A stretch of DNA of 64,000 nucleotides from Rhizobium bangladeshense (lineage in GTDB: Bacteria; Pseudomonadota; Alphaproteobacteria; Rhizobiales; Rhizobiaceae), in NCBI RefSeq assembly GCF_001662075.1, contig NZ_LYPL01000003.1, positions 1 to 64,000 on the forward strand, written 5' to 3'. Below the pieces are notes generated by a model. The model was not told the DNA's origin. It saw only the letters and a program-made list of their open reading frames with translations, and made no database searches. A program made the position numbers and the translations under genes. Below, in pieces: positions 51,918 to 61,196 of this stretch (the stretch's first letter is position 1; each line of letters starts with the position of its first letter).

Positions 51918-52994
51918 ATGACCCCTTCCCCCAACAGGCTGCGTATTGCCGTGCTTTTCGGCGGCCGCTCGGCCGAGCACGAGGTGTCCGTGCTCTCGGC
52001 AACCAACGTCATGGGTGCGCTCAAGCCCGAAAAGTATGACGCCTTTCCGATTTTCATCACCCGCGAGGGTCGGTGGCTCACGAGCAGTTTCGTGGACGGC
52101 GCCTTGGCGACACCTTCGTCGGGCACGGAAATCTGCCTCGTGCCGGGCGGCTGCGGCCGGGTGATGGCGATCCCCGCCAATGGCGCACCGCATGAGTTGG
52201 CGGCGATCGACATGCTGTTTCCCGTGCTGCACGGCCTCCATGGCGAAGACGGATCGGTACAGGGTGTGGCGCAGGTGGCGCGCGTGCCGCTTGCAGGCTG
52301 CGGCATCCTCGGTTCGGCCGCAGCGCTCGATAAAGAGATCGCCAAGCGGCTGCTCAGGGCGGCCGGCCTCCCGGTCGCCCGCGCCGTAACCATCCATGAA
52401 GGGACGACTCCGTCGCTCGCAGCGCTCGAAGGCGAACTCGGCCTGCCGCTGTTCATCAAGCCGGCGCGCCAGGGATCGTCGGTCGGCGTCGCCAAGGTCC
52501 ATGCCAGCCAGGAATTCGCGCCCGCCCTCGCCGAGGCCTTCCGCCATGATCGCACCCTGCTCGCCGAGGAATTCATTGCCGGCCGCGAGATCGAATTCAG
52601 CGTGCTGGAGGATGCGGCTGGAAAGCTTTTCGTTTCGCGCCCCGGCGAGATCGCCCCGGCCGAAAGCCACGGCTTCTACAATTATGATGCCAAATATATC
52701 GACGAGAACGGCGCAGCGCTGAAGGTGCCGGCCGAGCTGCCGCCCGAGGTCGAGGCCGCCATGCGCGACGCAGCGGCAGAAGCCTTCCGGGCCGTCGGCT
52801 GCGACGGCATGGCGCGCGTCGATTTCTTCCTGACCCCGGACATGCGCTTCGTCATCAATGAGCTCAACACCATCCCCGGCTTCACCGATATCAGCATGTA
52901 TTCCAAGGCGATGGCAGCAAGCGGCGTCAGCTATGCCGAAGTCATCGACCGGCTGGTGGAGCATGGCATGGCGCGCGCCGGCCGGACTGTCTGA
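51918..52994 (+). CDS. ddl: D-alanine-D-alanine ligase
   Basis: A 358-residue ATP-grasp ligase: VLFGGRSAEHEVSVLSA at the N-terminus, VLHGLHGEDGSVQG, PLFIKPARQGSSVGVAKV, AEEFIAGREIEFSVLE and the metal-binding end FVINELNTIPGFTDISMYSKAM. It joins two D-alanines for peptidoglycan precursors. It lies outside a mur-fts cluster, so it may be a second Ddl (DdlA-like) next to the canonical one elsewhere in the genome. The ATG follows GGAGGCTTGC, and it is coupled in operon order with the C39-like gene. Confidence 0.9.
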   Translation: MTPSPNRLRIAVLFGGRSAEHEVSVLSATNVMGALKPEKYDAFPIFITREGRWLTSSFVDGALATPSSGTEICLVPGGCGRVMAIPANGAPHELAAIDMLFPVLHGLHGEDGSVQGVAQVARVPLAGCGILGSAAALDKEIAKRLLRAAGLPVARAVTIHEGTTPSLAALEGELGLPLFIKPARQGSSVGVAKVHASQEFAPALAEAFRHDRTLLAEEFIAGREIEFSVLEDAAGKLFVSRPGEIAPAESHGFYNYDAKYIDENGAALKVPAELPPEVEAAMRDAAAEAFRAVGCDGMARVDFFLTPDMRFVINELNTIPGFTDISMYSKAMAASGVSYAEVIDRLVEHGMARAGRTV

Positions 52995-53030
52995 GGCAAG
53001 GTCGGACAGCGGACGTCGGCGAAGTAAGCC

Positions 53031-53648
53031 TCACCGCCTGCGAAAGACACACCACTGAAAGGACTGCCTGCCGCCGCCCGGTGTCGTGTGCTCCTCGCGC
53101 CAGTCGCCTTCGAGCGCAAAGGCGGAGGAAAATTCGGTCGCAAGCGCTGCCGCGTCGTAACGCTGGACCGGCAGGCCGCTGCACCGCTCCGGCCCGTCCG
53201 GCGCGAAAGTCGCGATGATCATGATGCTGCCCGGCGCCGTACCGGCTTCGAGCGCATGGCGATAGGCGAGCCGCTGCCCGGGATCGGTGAGGAAGTGAAA
53301 AACGGCACGGTCGTGCCACACATCGTACCGGCGCTCAGGTTTCCATGCGGTGACGTCGCCAACCAACCAGCTGATTCTGACGGCTTCGTCCCCGAGCCGC
53401 GCCTTGGCGACGTCGAGCGCCGGCGCGGCGATATCGAGCACGGTAAGATCGGACCAGCCGCGCTCGACAAGACGGTCGACAAGGCTCGATGCCCCGCCCC
53501 CCACATCGATCAGCGAAGCCGTGGCCGGCAGTTGCAGCTCTTCGAGCACATGCAACGAAGGACCCGGCGTCGACTGATACCAGCTGACGCTGTCGGCCGC
53601 TTTCGTGCGATAGACCTCGTCCCAATGTTCCCGTTTCGCGTCGGTCAT
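53031..53648 (-). CDS. class I SAM-dependent methyltransferase
   Basis: A 205-residue methyltransferase. HWDEVYRTKAADSVSWYQSTPGPSL at the N-terminus is followed by motif I SLIDVGGGASSLVD, LTVLDIAAPALDVAK and the post-motif DVWHDRAVFHFLTDPGQR. The W-Y-Q and HDRAVFHFL patterns match the thiopurine/thiocyanate-type small-molecule methyltransferase-like proteins. The substrate is unknown. The start was set at MTDAKREH after a GGGG signal. It converges on ddl. Confidence 0.82.
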   Translation of the reverse strand: MTDAKREHWDEVYRTKAADSVSWYQSTPGPSLHVLEELQLPATASLIDVGGGASSLVDRLVERGWSDLTVLDIAAPALDVAKARLGDEAVRISWLVGDVTAWKPERRYDVWHDRAVFHFLTDPGQRLAYRHALEAGTAPGSIMIIATFAPDGPERCSGLPVQRYDAAALATEFSSAFALEGDWREEHTTPGGGRQSFQWCVFRRR

Positions 53649-53744
53649 CCGGCACCCCATCTCTTGCAGAGCCCGATCCTGACCTATCAAGATGTAAGGA
53701 TTGAGACGTCCGTCAACCGCCTCACGCCTGCGAAACTGATCTCA

Positions 53745-54251
53745 CTAAGCCGAGTGACGATAGACGAGATCGGCAGGAACGGTTCGGGGCGCCGCGGGAT
53801 CGAGACGCGCCCCAAGCCGCTCCGCAACGGCAACGGAGGCGGCATTGCCGGGAGCGATATAGCTGACGAGCGACGGCAGCTTGAGCGTCGAAAAGGCCCA
53901 GTTCCTCAGAGCCAGGGCCGCCTCGGTCGCATAACCCCTGCCCTCATGGCCCTCATAGACGTACCACCCCAGTTCCTTCTCAGGAAAGAGCGGACCATGA
54001 TTGATCCCCACCTGACCGACGCACTCGCCGCTCTCGGCAAGGTCGATCATCAAAGCCCCATGCCCGAAAAGCTGCCAGAGCGCCACGTCGTGGCAGAACA
54101 TCCCCCACGCGGCCCTGAGATCGAACGGGCCGTCCATTCCGGCGGATCGCGGCGAAGCCATCAGCCGCGCATAGGCTTCGAAATCGTCGATCTCGGGCTT
54201 CCGGAGAATCAGCCGCTCGGTTCGGAGAGTGATCGCGCCGGTTCCGGACAT
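53745..54251 (-). CDS. GNAT acetyltransferase (RimJ/RimL type)
   Basis: A 168-residue acetyltransferase of the RimJ/RimL group: LRTERLILRKPEIDDFEAYARLM at the start, ELGWYVYEGHEGRGYATEAALALRNWAF with the acetyl-CoA loop, and NAASVAVAERLGARLDP near the C-terminus. The target may be a protein N-terminus or a small molecule. The ATG follows AAAGGCGATGAC. The second GNAT gene lies 23 bases upstream on the same strand, so the two form an operon. Confidence 0.87.
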   Translation of the reverse strand: MSGTGAITLRTERLILRKPEIDDFEAYARLMASPRSAGMDGPFDLRAAWGMFCHDVALWQLFGHGALMIDLAESGECVGQVGINHGPLFPEKELGWYVYEGHEGRGYATEAALALRNWAFSTLKLPSLVSYIAPGNAASVAVAERLGARLDPAAPRTVPADLVYRHSA

Positions 54252-54274
54252 GTCATCGCCTTTCTGCTTAACAT

Positions 54275-54769
54275 CTAGCTCTCGAACGCCGGAGCGAACC
54301 GAAGCGTGCCGCCCGGTGCCGGCCCGTGGAGGACAATGTGCTGCACGAACCGCGTATCGAGATCGTGATAGCTGAGTCTCCCGTCGCTGCAGAAGCCCGC
54401 GCCGCCGTAGACCTCGGGATTGCCGATCAGCACGCACCCGCTGGCGCCCATCTCCTCCAGCAGTCCGAGCCCCTTTGCGATCAGCGCCTTGCCGATACCC
54501 TGCCGCTGTCTCTCCGGCCTGACCGATATCGGTCCCAGCCCGAACCAGCCGTCATGCACGCCGTCGATCGTCACCGGCGAAAACGCCACATGTCCTAGGA
54601 TCTCGCCTTCTTCTTCGGCGACCAGCGATATCGTCAGATCGCCACCCGTGCGGAGCCTCCGGATTATCTCCGCCTCCGTACCAGCGCTATAGGGCATGGG
54701 CGCGAAGGCGATCGACGTTAGATCATGGATCGCGTCAATATCCGCCGGCGTCTCGTATCGGATCAGCAT
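54275..54769 (-). CDS. GNAT acetyltransferase (YhbS type)
   Basis: A 164-residue acetyltransferase of the YhbS-like group: IRYETPADIDAIHDLTSIAF, GHVAFSPVTIDG, then LGPISVRPERQRQGIGKALIAKGL with the pyrophosphate-binding Q/RxxGxG/A loop, and GASGCVLIGNPEVYGGAGF. The substrate is unknown; relatives acetylate small amines or tRNA-related targets. It is the first gene of a two-gene GNAT operon. Confidence 0.87.
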   Translation of the reverse strand: MLIRYETPADIDAIHDLTSIAFAPMPYSAGTEAEIIRRLRTGGDLTISLVAEEEGEILGHVAFSPVTIDGVHDGWFGLGPISVRPERQRQGIGKALIAKGLGLLEEMGASGCVLIGNPEVYGGAGFCSDGRLSYHDLDTRFVQHIVLHGPAPGGTLRFAPAFES

Positions 54770-54991
54770 CTATGTCCATCCCTGGTGTGCACGAGATATT
54801 GCCATCCCTATGATGGCTTTGACCATCTCCGCCATTTCGATCGGCAAGGTGATTCTTAAGGATTGAGTTGTCCGCATGGAACTGCCCCTCGTTTTCACTA
54901 TCATCTCAGAGCACGATTAAATCCTACACTTTTCCCTGTTTCCGCGCTGGCAGTTTATGCCTGCATGCATGCAAGAGCACGTATAACCACG

Positions 54992-55018
54992 AAAAAGCCC
55001 GGCGCGATGGCCGGGCTT
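54992..55018 (-). terminator. intrinsic terminator of gnd
   Basis: AAGCCCGGC and GCCGGGCTT form a perfect 9-bp stem with a 6-base loop. On the minus strand it is followed by TTTTTC, 24 bases after the gnd stop codon. Confidence 0.85.
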
Positions 55019-55041
55019 CCTTTATCTCGTCTCGGCAAACC

Positions 55042-56472
55042 TCAGAAGGTCGCCGCACCGCTGCCCCAGGGGCCGTGGTGGAAATCCTTGCCGTCCAGGC
55101 GATCGAAGCCGTGGGCGCCGAAGAAATCGCGCTGGGCCTGGATGAGGTTGGCCGTACCCCTGCCCTGGCGGTAGGCGTCGAAATAGGTGAGTGCCGAGGT
55201 CAGCGCCGGCACCGGCAGGCCGGCGGAGATGGCGGCAGCGACAACACGGCGCAGCGCAGGGATCGATTCCTTGACCATCTCGGAGAAGGCAGGCGTGACG
55301 ATGAGGTTCGCAGCGTCCGGCGCCTTGGTGAAGGCCGAGGTGATCTCGTCGAGGAACTGCGAGCGGATGATGCAGCCGGCGCGCCAGATCCGGGCAATGG
55401 TCGGCATCGGTAGCGACCAGTTGAACTCGCGCGAAGCTTCCGCCATCACCGCGAAGCCCTGGGCATAGGCGCCGATCTTGGCGGCAAAGAGCGCCAGTTC
55501 CAGATCCTTGTTGAGCTCGGGACCGTAAGCGATCGGGAAAGATACGGCCTGCGTGCCGAAGATCTTTTCCGCCGCTTCGCGCTGCGACTTCATCGAGGAG
55601 AGGCTGCGGGCGGCTACAGCGGCTTCGATCGCCGTTGCCGGAATGCCCATGTTCTGCGCTTCGATCGCCGACCATTTGCCCGTACCCTTCTGGCCGGCCT
55701 TGTCGAGGATCATGTCGACCATCGGGCCGCCGGAAACCGGATCGGTCGCCGCAAGCACCTTCTCGGAAATCTCGATCAGGTAGGAGTTCAGCCGGCCCTT
55801 GTTCCATTCCCCGAAGATGCCGGAGATGTCGGAGGCACTCTTGCCGAGGCCGTCGCGCAGTATGCCGTAGATCTCGGCGATCATCTGCATGTCGGCATAT
55901 TCGATGCCGTTATGAATGGTTTTGACGAAATGGCCGGCGCCGTCATTGCCGAGCCAGGCGACGCAGGGCTCGTCATTGTAGCGGGCGGCAATCGAGGTCA
56001 GCACCTTCTCGACGCGCTTCCAGGATTCCTCGGTCCCGCCGACCATGATCGACGGGCCATGCCGCGCACCTTCCTCGCCGCCGGAAACACCCATGCCGAT
56101 GAAGGTAAGATCGGTATCCTTGAGGCGGTCGAAGCGGGCGACGGTGTCGCGGAAATTGGCGTTGCCGGCATCGATCATGATGTCGCCCTTGGAGAGGTGC
56201 GGGCGCAGCGCTTCCATCTGCTGGTCGACGGCATCACCTGCCTTGATCATGATGATGATCGGCCGCGGCGGCCGGATCGCGTCAACGAACTCTTCGATGG
56301 TCTTGCAGGGAATGATCTGCTTTTTCAGATCGCCGGCGCTTTCGTAGAATTCGTCGGTTTTCTCAGGCGTGCGGTTGAACACCGCAATTTTATTGCCTTT
56401 CTCTGCGATGTTGAGCGCCAGGTTGGAGCCCATGACCGCAAGGCCGATCAGTCCGATTTCTGCCTTTTCCAC
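55042..56472 (-). CDS. gnd: 6-phosphogluconate dehydrogenase, decarboxylating
   Basis: A 476-residue enzyme of the oxidative pentose phosphate pathway that converts 6-phosphogluconate to ribulose 5-phosphate, with NADP reduction. Motifs: IGLIGLAVMGSNLALNIAEKG (nucleotide binding), GVSGGEEGARHGPSIMVGG and the catalytic GAGHFVKTIHNGIEYADMQ, followed by the long helical C-terminal domain ending FHHGPWGSGAATF. The start is GTG after GGAGGTTTGTC. The frame is open 46 codons further upstream but that part is unlike protein. It is monocistronic and divergent from the AraC regulator. Confidence 0.95.
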   Translation of the reverse strand: MEKAEIGLIGLAVMGSNLALNIAEKGNKIAVFNRTPEKTDEFYESAGDLKKQIIPCKTIEEFVDAIRPPRPIIIMIKAGDAVDQQMEALRPHLSKGDIMIDAGNANFRDTVARFDRLKDTDLTFIGMGVSGGEEGARHGPSIMVGGTEESWKRVEKVLTSIAARYNDEPCVAWLGNDGAGHFVKTIHNGIEYADMQMIAEIYGILRDGLGKSASDISGIFGEWNKGRLNSYLIEISEKVLAATDPVSGGPMVDMILDKAGQKGTGKWSAIEAQNMGIPATAIEAAVAARSLSSMKSQREAAEKIFGTQAVSFPIAYGPELNKDLELALFAAKIGAYAQGFAVMAEASREFNWSLPMPTIARIWRAGCIIRSQFLDEITSAFTKAPDAANLIVTPAFSEMVKESIPALRRVVAAAISAGLPVPALTSALTYFDAYRQGRGTANLIQAQRDFFGAHGFDRLDGKDFHHGPWGSGAATF

Positions 56473-56702
56473 GACAAACCTCCGATGTGTCATTTGGACC
56501 GGTGTTGTGGCACTGTCTCGCTCAAACGGCAAGTCTGCCAAGGGTCTAATCGGTTCGCAAAAGCCAATGAAATGAAGCTCCCCAGGCCCGCTTGTCCGAC
56601 AACCTGGCATCTGATCGGCAAGCAGCGGTGTGGCGTGACCTGCCCTTAGCGGATCTGCAATGCCCTATCTCGTGCTATCATAGGTCTTTCGGGAGATATT
56701 GC

Positions 56703-57494
56703 GTGGCATCGGAAAAACGAAACGGTGGAATTCTCCTGGCGGCCCGCGCCGGCCGCTATCGCGAATATCCGCCGCCGCCGGCGGTGCGGCGCCATTTCAG
56801 TCGGCTCTGGGCGCATTCGCTTCACGACGGACCGCCGGCAACGGTGGCGATCGTGCCGGACGGCTACTGCGATCTGCTCTGGATCGGCGGCCGATTGGTC
56901 GTTGCCGGGCCTGACAGAACGGCGGCTTTTCCCCTTATCCGACCGGGCACAACCGTCATTGGTGCGCGGTTTGCGCCGGGCGCCGCCGCGCCCTGGCTGA
57001 GCACGCCGCTCTCGGCGCTGGTCGGCTGCTCGGTGCGGCTCAGCGACATCGGCCGGAAGGGCACGGCTGAGTTTGAGGCGCGGCTGGAAGATTGTCGCGA
57101 CGCTGCGGACGCGATGTCGTTATTCGCCCGATTGCTCGAAGAAGCCGCGCGCGAAGAGGAGGAGCCCGCCCCCGACGCCGCGGTGATTTTTGCCGCCGCC
57201 GAAAGCGGCTGCTGCCCGTCCGGCCTGCTCCACCGACTCGACATCAGCGAAAGACAGCTGCGCCGCCGCTGCCACCAGCATTTCGGCTACGGCGCCAAGA
57301 CGCTGGAACGCATCCGCCGGTTCCAGCGTTTCCTCGACCTCTGCCGCAGATCGCACGCGATGCCTTTGGCCCGTCTTGCGCTCGAAGCGGGTTTTGCCGA
57401 TCAGGCCCACATGACGCGCGAGGTCGGCGAACTTTCATGCCTGACGCCCGCCGTCGTTTGCGATCAGCTCAACGTGCAGGAACTGCCGGGCTGA
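56703..57494 (+). CDS. AraC-family transcriptional regulator
   Basis: A 263-residue regulator starting at GTG after GGGAGATATTGC. The N-terminal domain (YREYPPPPAVRRHFSRLWAHSL, IVPDGYCDLLWIGGRLVVAGPD) matches the DUF6597-type sensor of this AraC subgroup. The C-terminal double helix-turn-helix contains DISERQLRRRCHQHFGYGAKTLERIRRFQRF and ARLALEAGFADQAHMTREVGELSCLTP. It precedes the SRPBCC and VOC genes on the same strand by about 70 bases and may control them. Confidence 0.88.
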   Translation: MASEKRNGGILLAARAGRYREYPPPPAVRRHFSRLWAHSLHDGPPATVAIVPDGYCDLLWIGGRLVVAGPDRTAAFPLIRPGTTVIGARFAPGAAAPWLSTPLSALVGCSVRLSDIGRKGTAEFEARLEDCRDAADAMSLFARLLEEAAREEEEPAPDAAVIFAAAESGCCPSGLLHRLDISERQLRRRCHQHFGYGAKTLERIRRFQRFLDLCRRSHAMPLARLALEAGFADQAHMTREVGELSCLTPAVVCDQLNVQELPG

Positions 57495-57564
57495 CCGTTT
57501 TGTTCAAGACGCCTCGGGTCGGGCTGTTACTCTCGCTCGACCACTATCAAGGACCTGCAAAGCC

Positions 57565-57963
57565 ATGTCGACTATGCCCGCAAAAATCATCCACCAATCC
57601 ATCGAGCGTGACTGGCGCGACGTCTACGACTTCGCCGGCAAGCCGGAGAATATGCCGCTCTGGGCCTCCGGCCTTGCGACCGGTCTCGAGCCCAATGGCG
57701 CTGACTGGGTCGCCCATGGACCTCTCGGCACCATCAAGGTGAGCTTCGTGCCCGCCAATGAATTCGGCGTGATCGACCATACGGTAACGATCGAATCCGG
57801 TCTCAGGGTCTATAATGCGTTGCGCATCGTGCCGAACGGCGATGGTTGCGAGATCATGTTTACGCTGCTGCGTCTGCCCGGCATGACCGACGCGCAGTTT
57901 TCCGCCGATGCCGCCCATGTCGAGAAGGACCTCGCCATGCTGAAAGCCCTGATGGAGAGATAG
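57565..57963 (+). CDS. SRPBCC-family protein
   Basis: A 132-residue START-like protein: IIHQSIERDWRDVYDFAGKPENMPLWASGL at the N-terminus and TDAQFSADAAHVEKDLAMLKALME as the closing helix. Such proteins hold hydrophobic ligands. An alternative ATG lies three codons downstream. The VOC gene begins on the base after its stop codon, so the pair is co-translated. It is unrelated in detail to the two AHSA1 proteins near 16-18 kb. Confidence 0.8.
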   Translation: MSTMPAKIIHQSIERDWRDVYDFAGKPENMPLWASGLATGLEPNGADWVAHGPLGTIKVSFVPANEFGVIDHTVTIESGLRVYNALRIVPNGDGCEIMFTLLRLPGMTDAQFSADAAHVEKDLAMLKALMER

Positions 57964-58323
57964 ATGGCCGAAAAGTCAGAAAACCACGATCGCCGCATCG
58001 ATTATGTCGAGTTCAACGTCGCCGACATTGCCGCCGCCAAAGCCTTTTACGGCTCGGCCTTCGGCTGGCGTTTCACCGATTACGGGCCAAACTATTGTGA
58101 ATTCGACGATGGCCGCCTGAAGGGCGGCTTCACCGATTTCGGACCCGTGCGGCCGGGCGGCCCGCTTGTTGTCGTCTATGCCAATGACCTGGAGGAGGTG
58201 TTGACGTCGGTGGAAAGGGCCGGGGGCACGATCTGCCGGCCGATCACCGACTTTCCCGGCGGCCGCCGCTTCCATTTCCTTGATCGAGACGGTTATGAGC
58301 TCGCCGTCTGGGCGACTGCATAA
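57964..58323 (+). CDS. VOC-family (glyoxalase/bleomycin resistance-like) protein
   Basis: A 119-residue VOC protein with paired beta-alpha-beta-beta-beta modules: IDYVEFNVADIAAAKAFYGSAFGWRF, then PLVVVYANDLEEVLTSVERAGGTI and GGRRFHFLDRDGYELAVW. The metal ligands expected in metal-dependent members are partly present (Glu in VEFNV, His in FHFLD and Glu in YELAVW). It could be an isomerase, dioxygenase or ligand-binding protein. It is adjacent to the SRPBCC gene without a gap. Confidence 0.85.
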   Translation: MAEKSENHDRRIDYVEFNVADIAAAKAFYGSAFGWRFTDYGPNYCEFDDGRLKGGFTDFGPVRPGGPLVVVYANDLEEVLTSVERAGGTICRPITDFPGGRRFHFLDRDGYELAVWATA

Positions 58324-58329
58324 GTTGGA

Positions 58330-59061
58330 TCACCGATCCATCACGATCAGAGCGCCGATCACCGTGCCGCCGGCATCGCGCAGCGGCGACATGCGACAGC
58401 GCACCTGCCGCGATGCGCCATCGCTGGTTGCCCGCTCATAGGTGTAGTCGATCTGCTCGCCGGCAAAGCAGGCATCCAGCTTATGTTTAGCGCATCCGGC
58501 AAAGCGTTCCTCGCCGATGAATTCGGAAATGTGGCGGCCGATGAGCTCCATCGGCTTCCTGTCGAGATGAGCGCTGTTGGCCGCATTGGAATAGAGGTAG
58601 CGATAGTCCCTGGTCAGCACCGCCACCCGATCCGGCAGGCCTTCGAGGATCGCCGCATTGAGAAACTGGCCGTTGTCAGTGTCGGGCACATAGGCGGCCG
58701 GCGGCTCAATGCGCACATCCTGCGGCGAAGGCACCCGCCAGTCCGGCGCATGCGTGCCGAAATAGCCATCAAGCAGGTAAGAAAGCACCGCCGTATATTC
58801 CCGGACGCTGGCGCTGTCGTCGGCATCCCTGGCGATGAGATGGCTGACGAATTGCAGTTGCATATAGACTTCGAGCAGATTGGCTGCCCGACAAGCGAGG
58901 ATCGCCTCGACCAGCGGCTCGACATGCCGGTCGAGCGACATGACGCGCTGATCGTCGCCGACGCGTATGGCTTCCTCTATTTGCGCGTAGCGCAAGGAAA
59001 AGGCTCGAAAAAGCTCCAGCAAGACGCCTCCCACTCCCATTGTCCCAAGCGGCGTATCCAT
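58330..59061 (-). CDS. PAS-domain protein without recognised output domain
   Basis: A 243-residue cytosolic protein. Residues 1-about 105 are helical (LLELFRAFSLRYAQIEEAIRVGDDQRV, LEVYMQLQFVSHLIARDA). Residues about 140-243 form a PAS fold with VAVLTRDYRYLYSNAANSAHLDRKPMELIGRHISEFIGEERF and the closing strands VRCRMSPLRDAGGTVIGALIVMD. No kinase, GGDEF or DNA-binding domain follows, so it must act through protein contact. The start is uncertain; an internal ATG (MGVGG) is possible. It converges on the VOC gene. Confidence 0.78.
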   Translation of the reverse strand: MDTPLGTMGVGGVLLELFRAFSLRYAQIEEAIRVGDDQRVMSLDRHVEPLVEAILACRAANLLEVYMQLQFVSHLIARDADDSASVREYTAVLSYLLDGYFGTHAPDWRVPSPQDVRIEPPAAYVPDTDNGQFLNAAILEGLPDRVAVLTRDYRYLYSNAANSAHLDRKPMELIGRHISEFIGEERFAGCAKHKLDACFAGEQIDYTYERATSDGASRQVRCRMSPLRDAGGTVIGALIVMDR

Positions 59062-59197
59062 AACCGATATGACTGCAACTGCGCCTTACGGTAGATTTTA
59101 CTCGCGCCCTGGTGGTGACGGGTAACATGAAGTGTACTCGGTTTCAATCCGAGAGCACCTGCCGCTTTTCACCGCTGACAAATGGGGGTGGACCTTC

Positions 59198-60130
59198 TTA
59201 CGCGAGCGTCTTCTTGATCTGCCAGCGGTCGTGATACCAGAGCCACTGCTCCGGATATTCCCGCACCCAGCTCTCCACCTTGTCGTTGAGGAGCTGGGCG
59301 GCTGCCGGCAGGTCGAGATTGCCTCTTTCGTCGCGCGGCATATCGAGCCGCGGTTCGATTTCCAGCCGGTAGCGATTTCCCGGCAGGCGGATGCAGCGCG
59401 CCGGATAGACCTCGCAATCGAACTGGCGCACCAGCTTCGGCAGCAGCGGATTGGTCTTCACTTCGCGCCGGAAGAAGGTGCCCTTCAGCCCCTTGCCGAA
59501 TTTCTGGTCGACGAGCACGCCCACCCCCTGGCCCGCCTCCAGCTGACGCGCGAGCGCGAAGGATGAACCGGCATGAGAGGGCACCAGCTTGCCCATGCGG
59601 GCGCTGCGGAAGTCGAACACCTTCTTGGCGACGTAAGGGTTGTTGGGCGGCCGGAACAGCACGGTCACCGTCAGCCCGAAAGCCGCACCCGCCACCGGCA
59701 GCAGCTCGAAATTGGCGGTATGGCCGGTGAAGACGATAAAGGGGCGCGGATTGTCGCGCAGGTCGAGGAAGATCGGAATGCCCGAGACTTCCACTCTGCC
59801 CGGCTCCGAGTTCTCGGGATCATAATCGAACAGCTGGTCGAGGAAGACGTATTCGGCCGCAAGCCTTCCCATATTGCCCCAGCTGGCGAGCGCGATCTCC
59901 TCGATCTCGGCCTCGCTCTTCTCGGGAAAGGCGTTGCGCAGATTGGTCAGCATCAGCCTATGGCGGCGGGTCCGCCGGCCGAGGCGACGCATCACCTTAT
60001 CGGCAAAGCGGATCGCGCCATCGGCTGGGAACAGCTTCAGTAGGTTCAGGAAGCCGAACATCGCCTGCGCCACCAGCCATTGCTGGAAATTCCTGAGCGC
60101 CAGGACGATCCGGGTGATGATCAGCTTCAC
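59198..60130 (-). CDS. lpxXL: lipid A very-long-chain acyltransferase LpxXL
   Basis: A 310-residue lauroyl/myristoyl acyltransferase-family protein (LpxL/HtrB fold). A hydrophobic or amphipathic N-terminus (FLNLLKLFPADGA) anchors it. The HX4D/E-type catalytic motif is in IVFTGHTANFELLPVAG, and GVLVDQKFGKGLKGTFFRRE follows. Its place at the end of the fabZ-fabF2-fabF1-adh cluster identifies it as the enzyme that transfers 27-hydroxyoctacosanoate from AcpXL to lipid A. It starts six bases after the dehydrogenase stop, so the two are co-transcribed. Confidence 0.9.
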   Translation of the reverse strand: MKLIITRIVLALRNFQQWLVAQAMFGFLNLLKLFPADGAIRFADKVMRRLGRRTRRHRLMLTNLRNAFPEKSEAEIEEIALASWGNMGRLAAEYVFLDQLFDYDPENSEPGRVEVSGIPIFLDLRDNPRPFIVFTGHTANFELLPVAGAAFGLTVTVLFRPPNNPYVAKKVFDFRSARMGKLVPSHAGSSFALARQLEAGQGVGVLVDQKFGKGLKGTFFRREVKTNPLLPKLVRQFDCEVYPARCIRLPGNRYRLEIEPRLDMPRDERGNLDLPAAAQLLNDKVESWVREYPEQWLWYHDRWQIKKTLA

Positions 60131-60136
60131 GTGCGC

Positions 60137-61165
60137 TCAATCCATCTTCAGGATGATCTTGCCGAAGATCTGGCGCGATTCCATCCGCTCCAGCGCCCGG
60201 TCGATATCGTCGAAGCCAACTTCGGTGTCGATGACGGGATGCACGAGCCCGCGGCCCATCTTCTGCATCGCATCCGCCATGTTTTCCATGCGGCAGCCGA
60301 AGGAGCCGAGCAGCTTCAATTGCTGCTGGAACAGCATCATCAGGTTCATCTCGGTGGAAACGCCTGACGTCGAGCCGCAGGTGACGAGACGACCGCCGCG
60401 CTTCATGCAGAGCATCGAACCGGCCCAGGTATCCTTGCCCACATGTTCGAAGACGACGTCGACGCCCTTCTTCTTGGTGAGCTTGCGCACCACGCCTTCG
60501 AAGCGATCGGTGCGGTAGTTGATGACATGGTCGGCGCCGAGCGCCTTCGCCTTCTCGATCTTGTCGTCGGAGCCGACGGTGGTGATGACGGTGCAGCCGA
60601 TCTTCTTGGCAAGCTGGATCGCCGCCGTGCCGATGCCGGAGCCGCCGGCGTGGACGAGGATCGTTTCGCCGGGCTCGAGCTTGGCATTGTCGAACAGCAT
60701 GTGCTCGACCGTGCCGAAGGTGACGGGGGCGAGCGCCGCGCCGATCGCGTCGACGCCGGGAGGAGCCGGAACGAGCAGGCGGGCCGGCAGGTTGACCTTC
60801 TCCTGCGCGAAACCGTCGAGATGGAAACCGTGCACGCCGGAAACATGTTCGCAGAGATTGTCACGGCCTTCGCGGCACGGGCGGCAGAGGCCGCAGGTGC
60901 GCGCGCCGTAAATCGACACCAGCTGACCCGGCAGCACATTGGCGACGCCCGGCCCGATCGCTTCGAGGACGCCGGAAGCTTCCGCGCCGATGACGAGCGG
61001 CATCTTGCGCTTGGCGAACGCCATGCCGCGCCAGCCCCAGACATCGATATGGTTCAGCGCAACCGCCTTGACGCGCAACGTCACTTCGCCGGCTGCCGGT
61101 GCATCCGGTTCCGGCAGGTCGGTGATCTCAAGCTTGCGGTCATCGATCAGTTGCAGCGCGCGCAT
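60137..61165 (-). CDS. zinc-type alcohol dehydrogenase/quinone oxidoreductase of the VLCFA cluster
   Basis: A 342-residue medium-chain dehydrogenase. The structural zinc site is GARTCGLCRPCREGRDNLC, four cysteines. The nucleotide-binding motif is VHAGGSGIGTAAIQLAKKIG. The catalytic-zinc region shows ALNHIDVWGWRG, where the usual Cys is absent, so it may act more like an enoyl or quinone reductase. In the VLCFA cluster it is expected to serve as the enoyl-ACP reductase step or a related reduction during 27-hydroxyoctacosanoate synthesis, which is inferred from position. Confidence 0.85.
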   Translation of the reverse strand: MRALQLIDDRKLEITDLPEPDAPAAGEVTLRVKAVALNHIDVWGWRGMAFAKRKMPLVIGAEASGVLEAIGPGVANVLPGQLVSIYGARTCGLCRPCREGRDNLCEHVSGVHGFHLDGFAQEKVNLPARLLVPAPPGVDAIGAALAPVTFGTVEHMLFDNAKLEPGETILVHAGGSGIGTAAIQLAKKIGCTVITTVGSDDKIEKAKALGADHVINYRTDRFEGVVRKLTKKKGVDVVFEHVGKDTWAGSMLCMKRGGRLVTCGSTSGVSTEMNLMMLFQQQLKLLGSFGCRMENMADAMQKMGRGLVHPVIDTEVGFDDIDRALERMESRQIFGKIILKMD

Positions 61166-61196
61166 GATATATAGTTCTTTCTTCTACGTGGATCGT

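Noticed and set aside
59121..59160. CTCGG-TTTCAAT-CCGAG, resembling a tRNA T-arm
   Set aside because: No acceptor stem, D-arm or anticodon arm can be folded around it.
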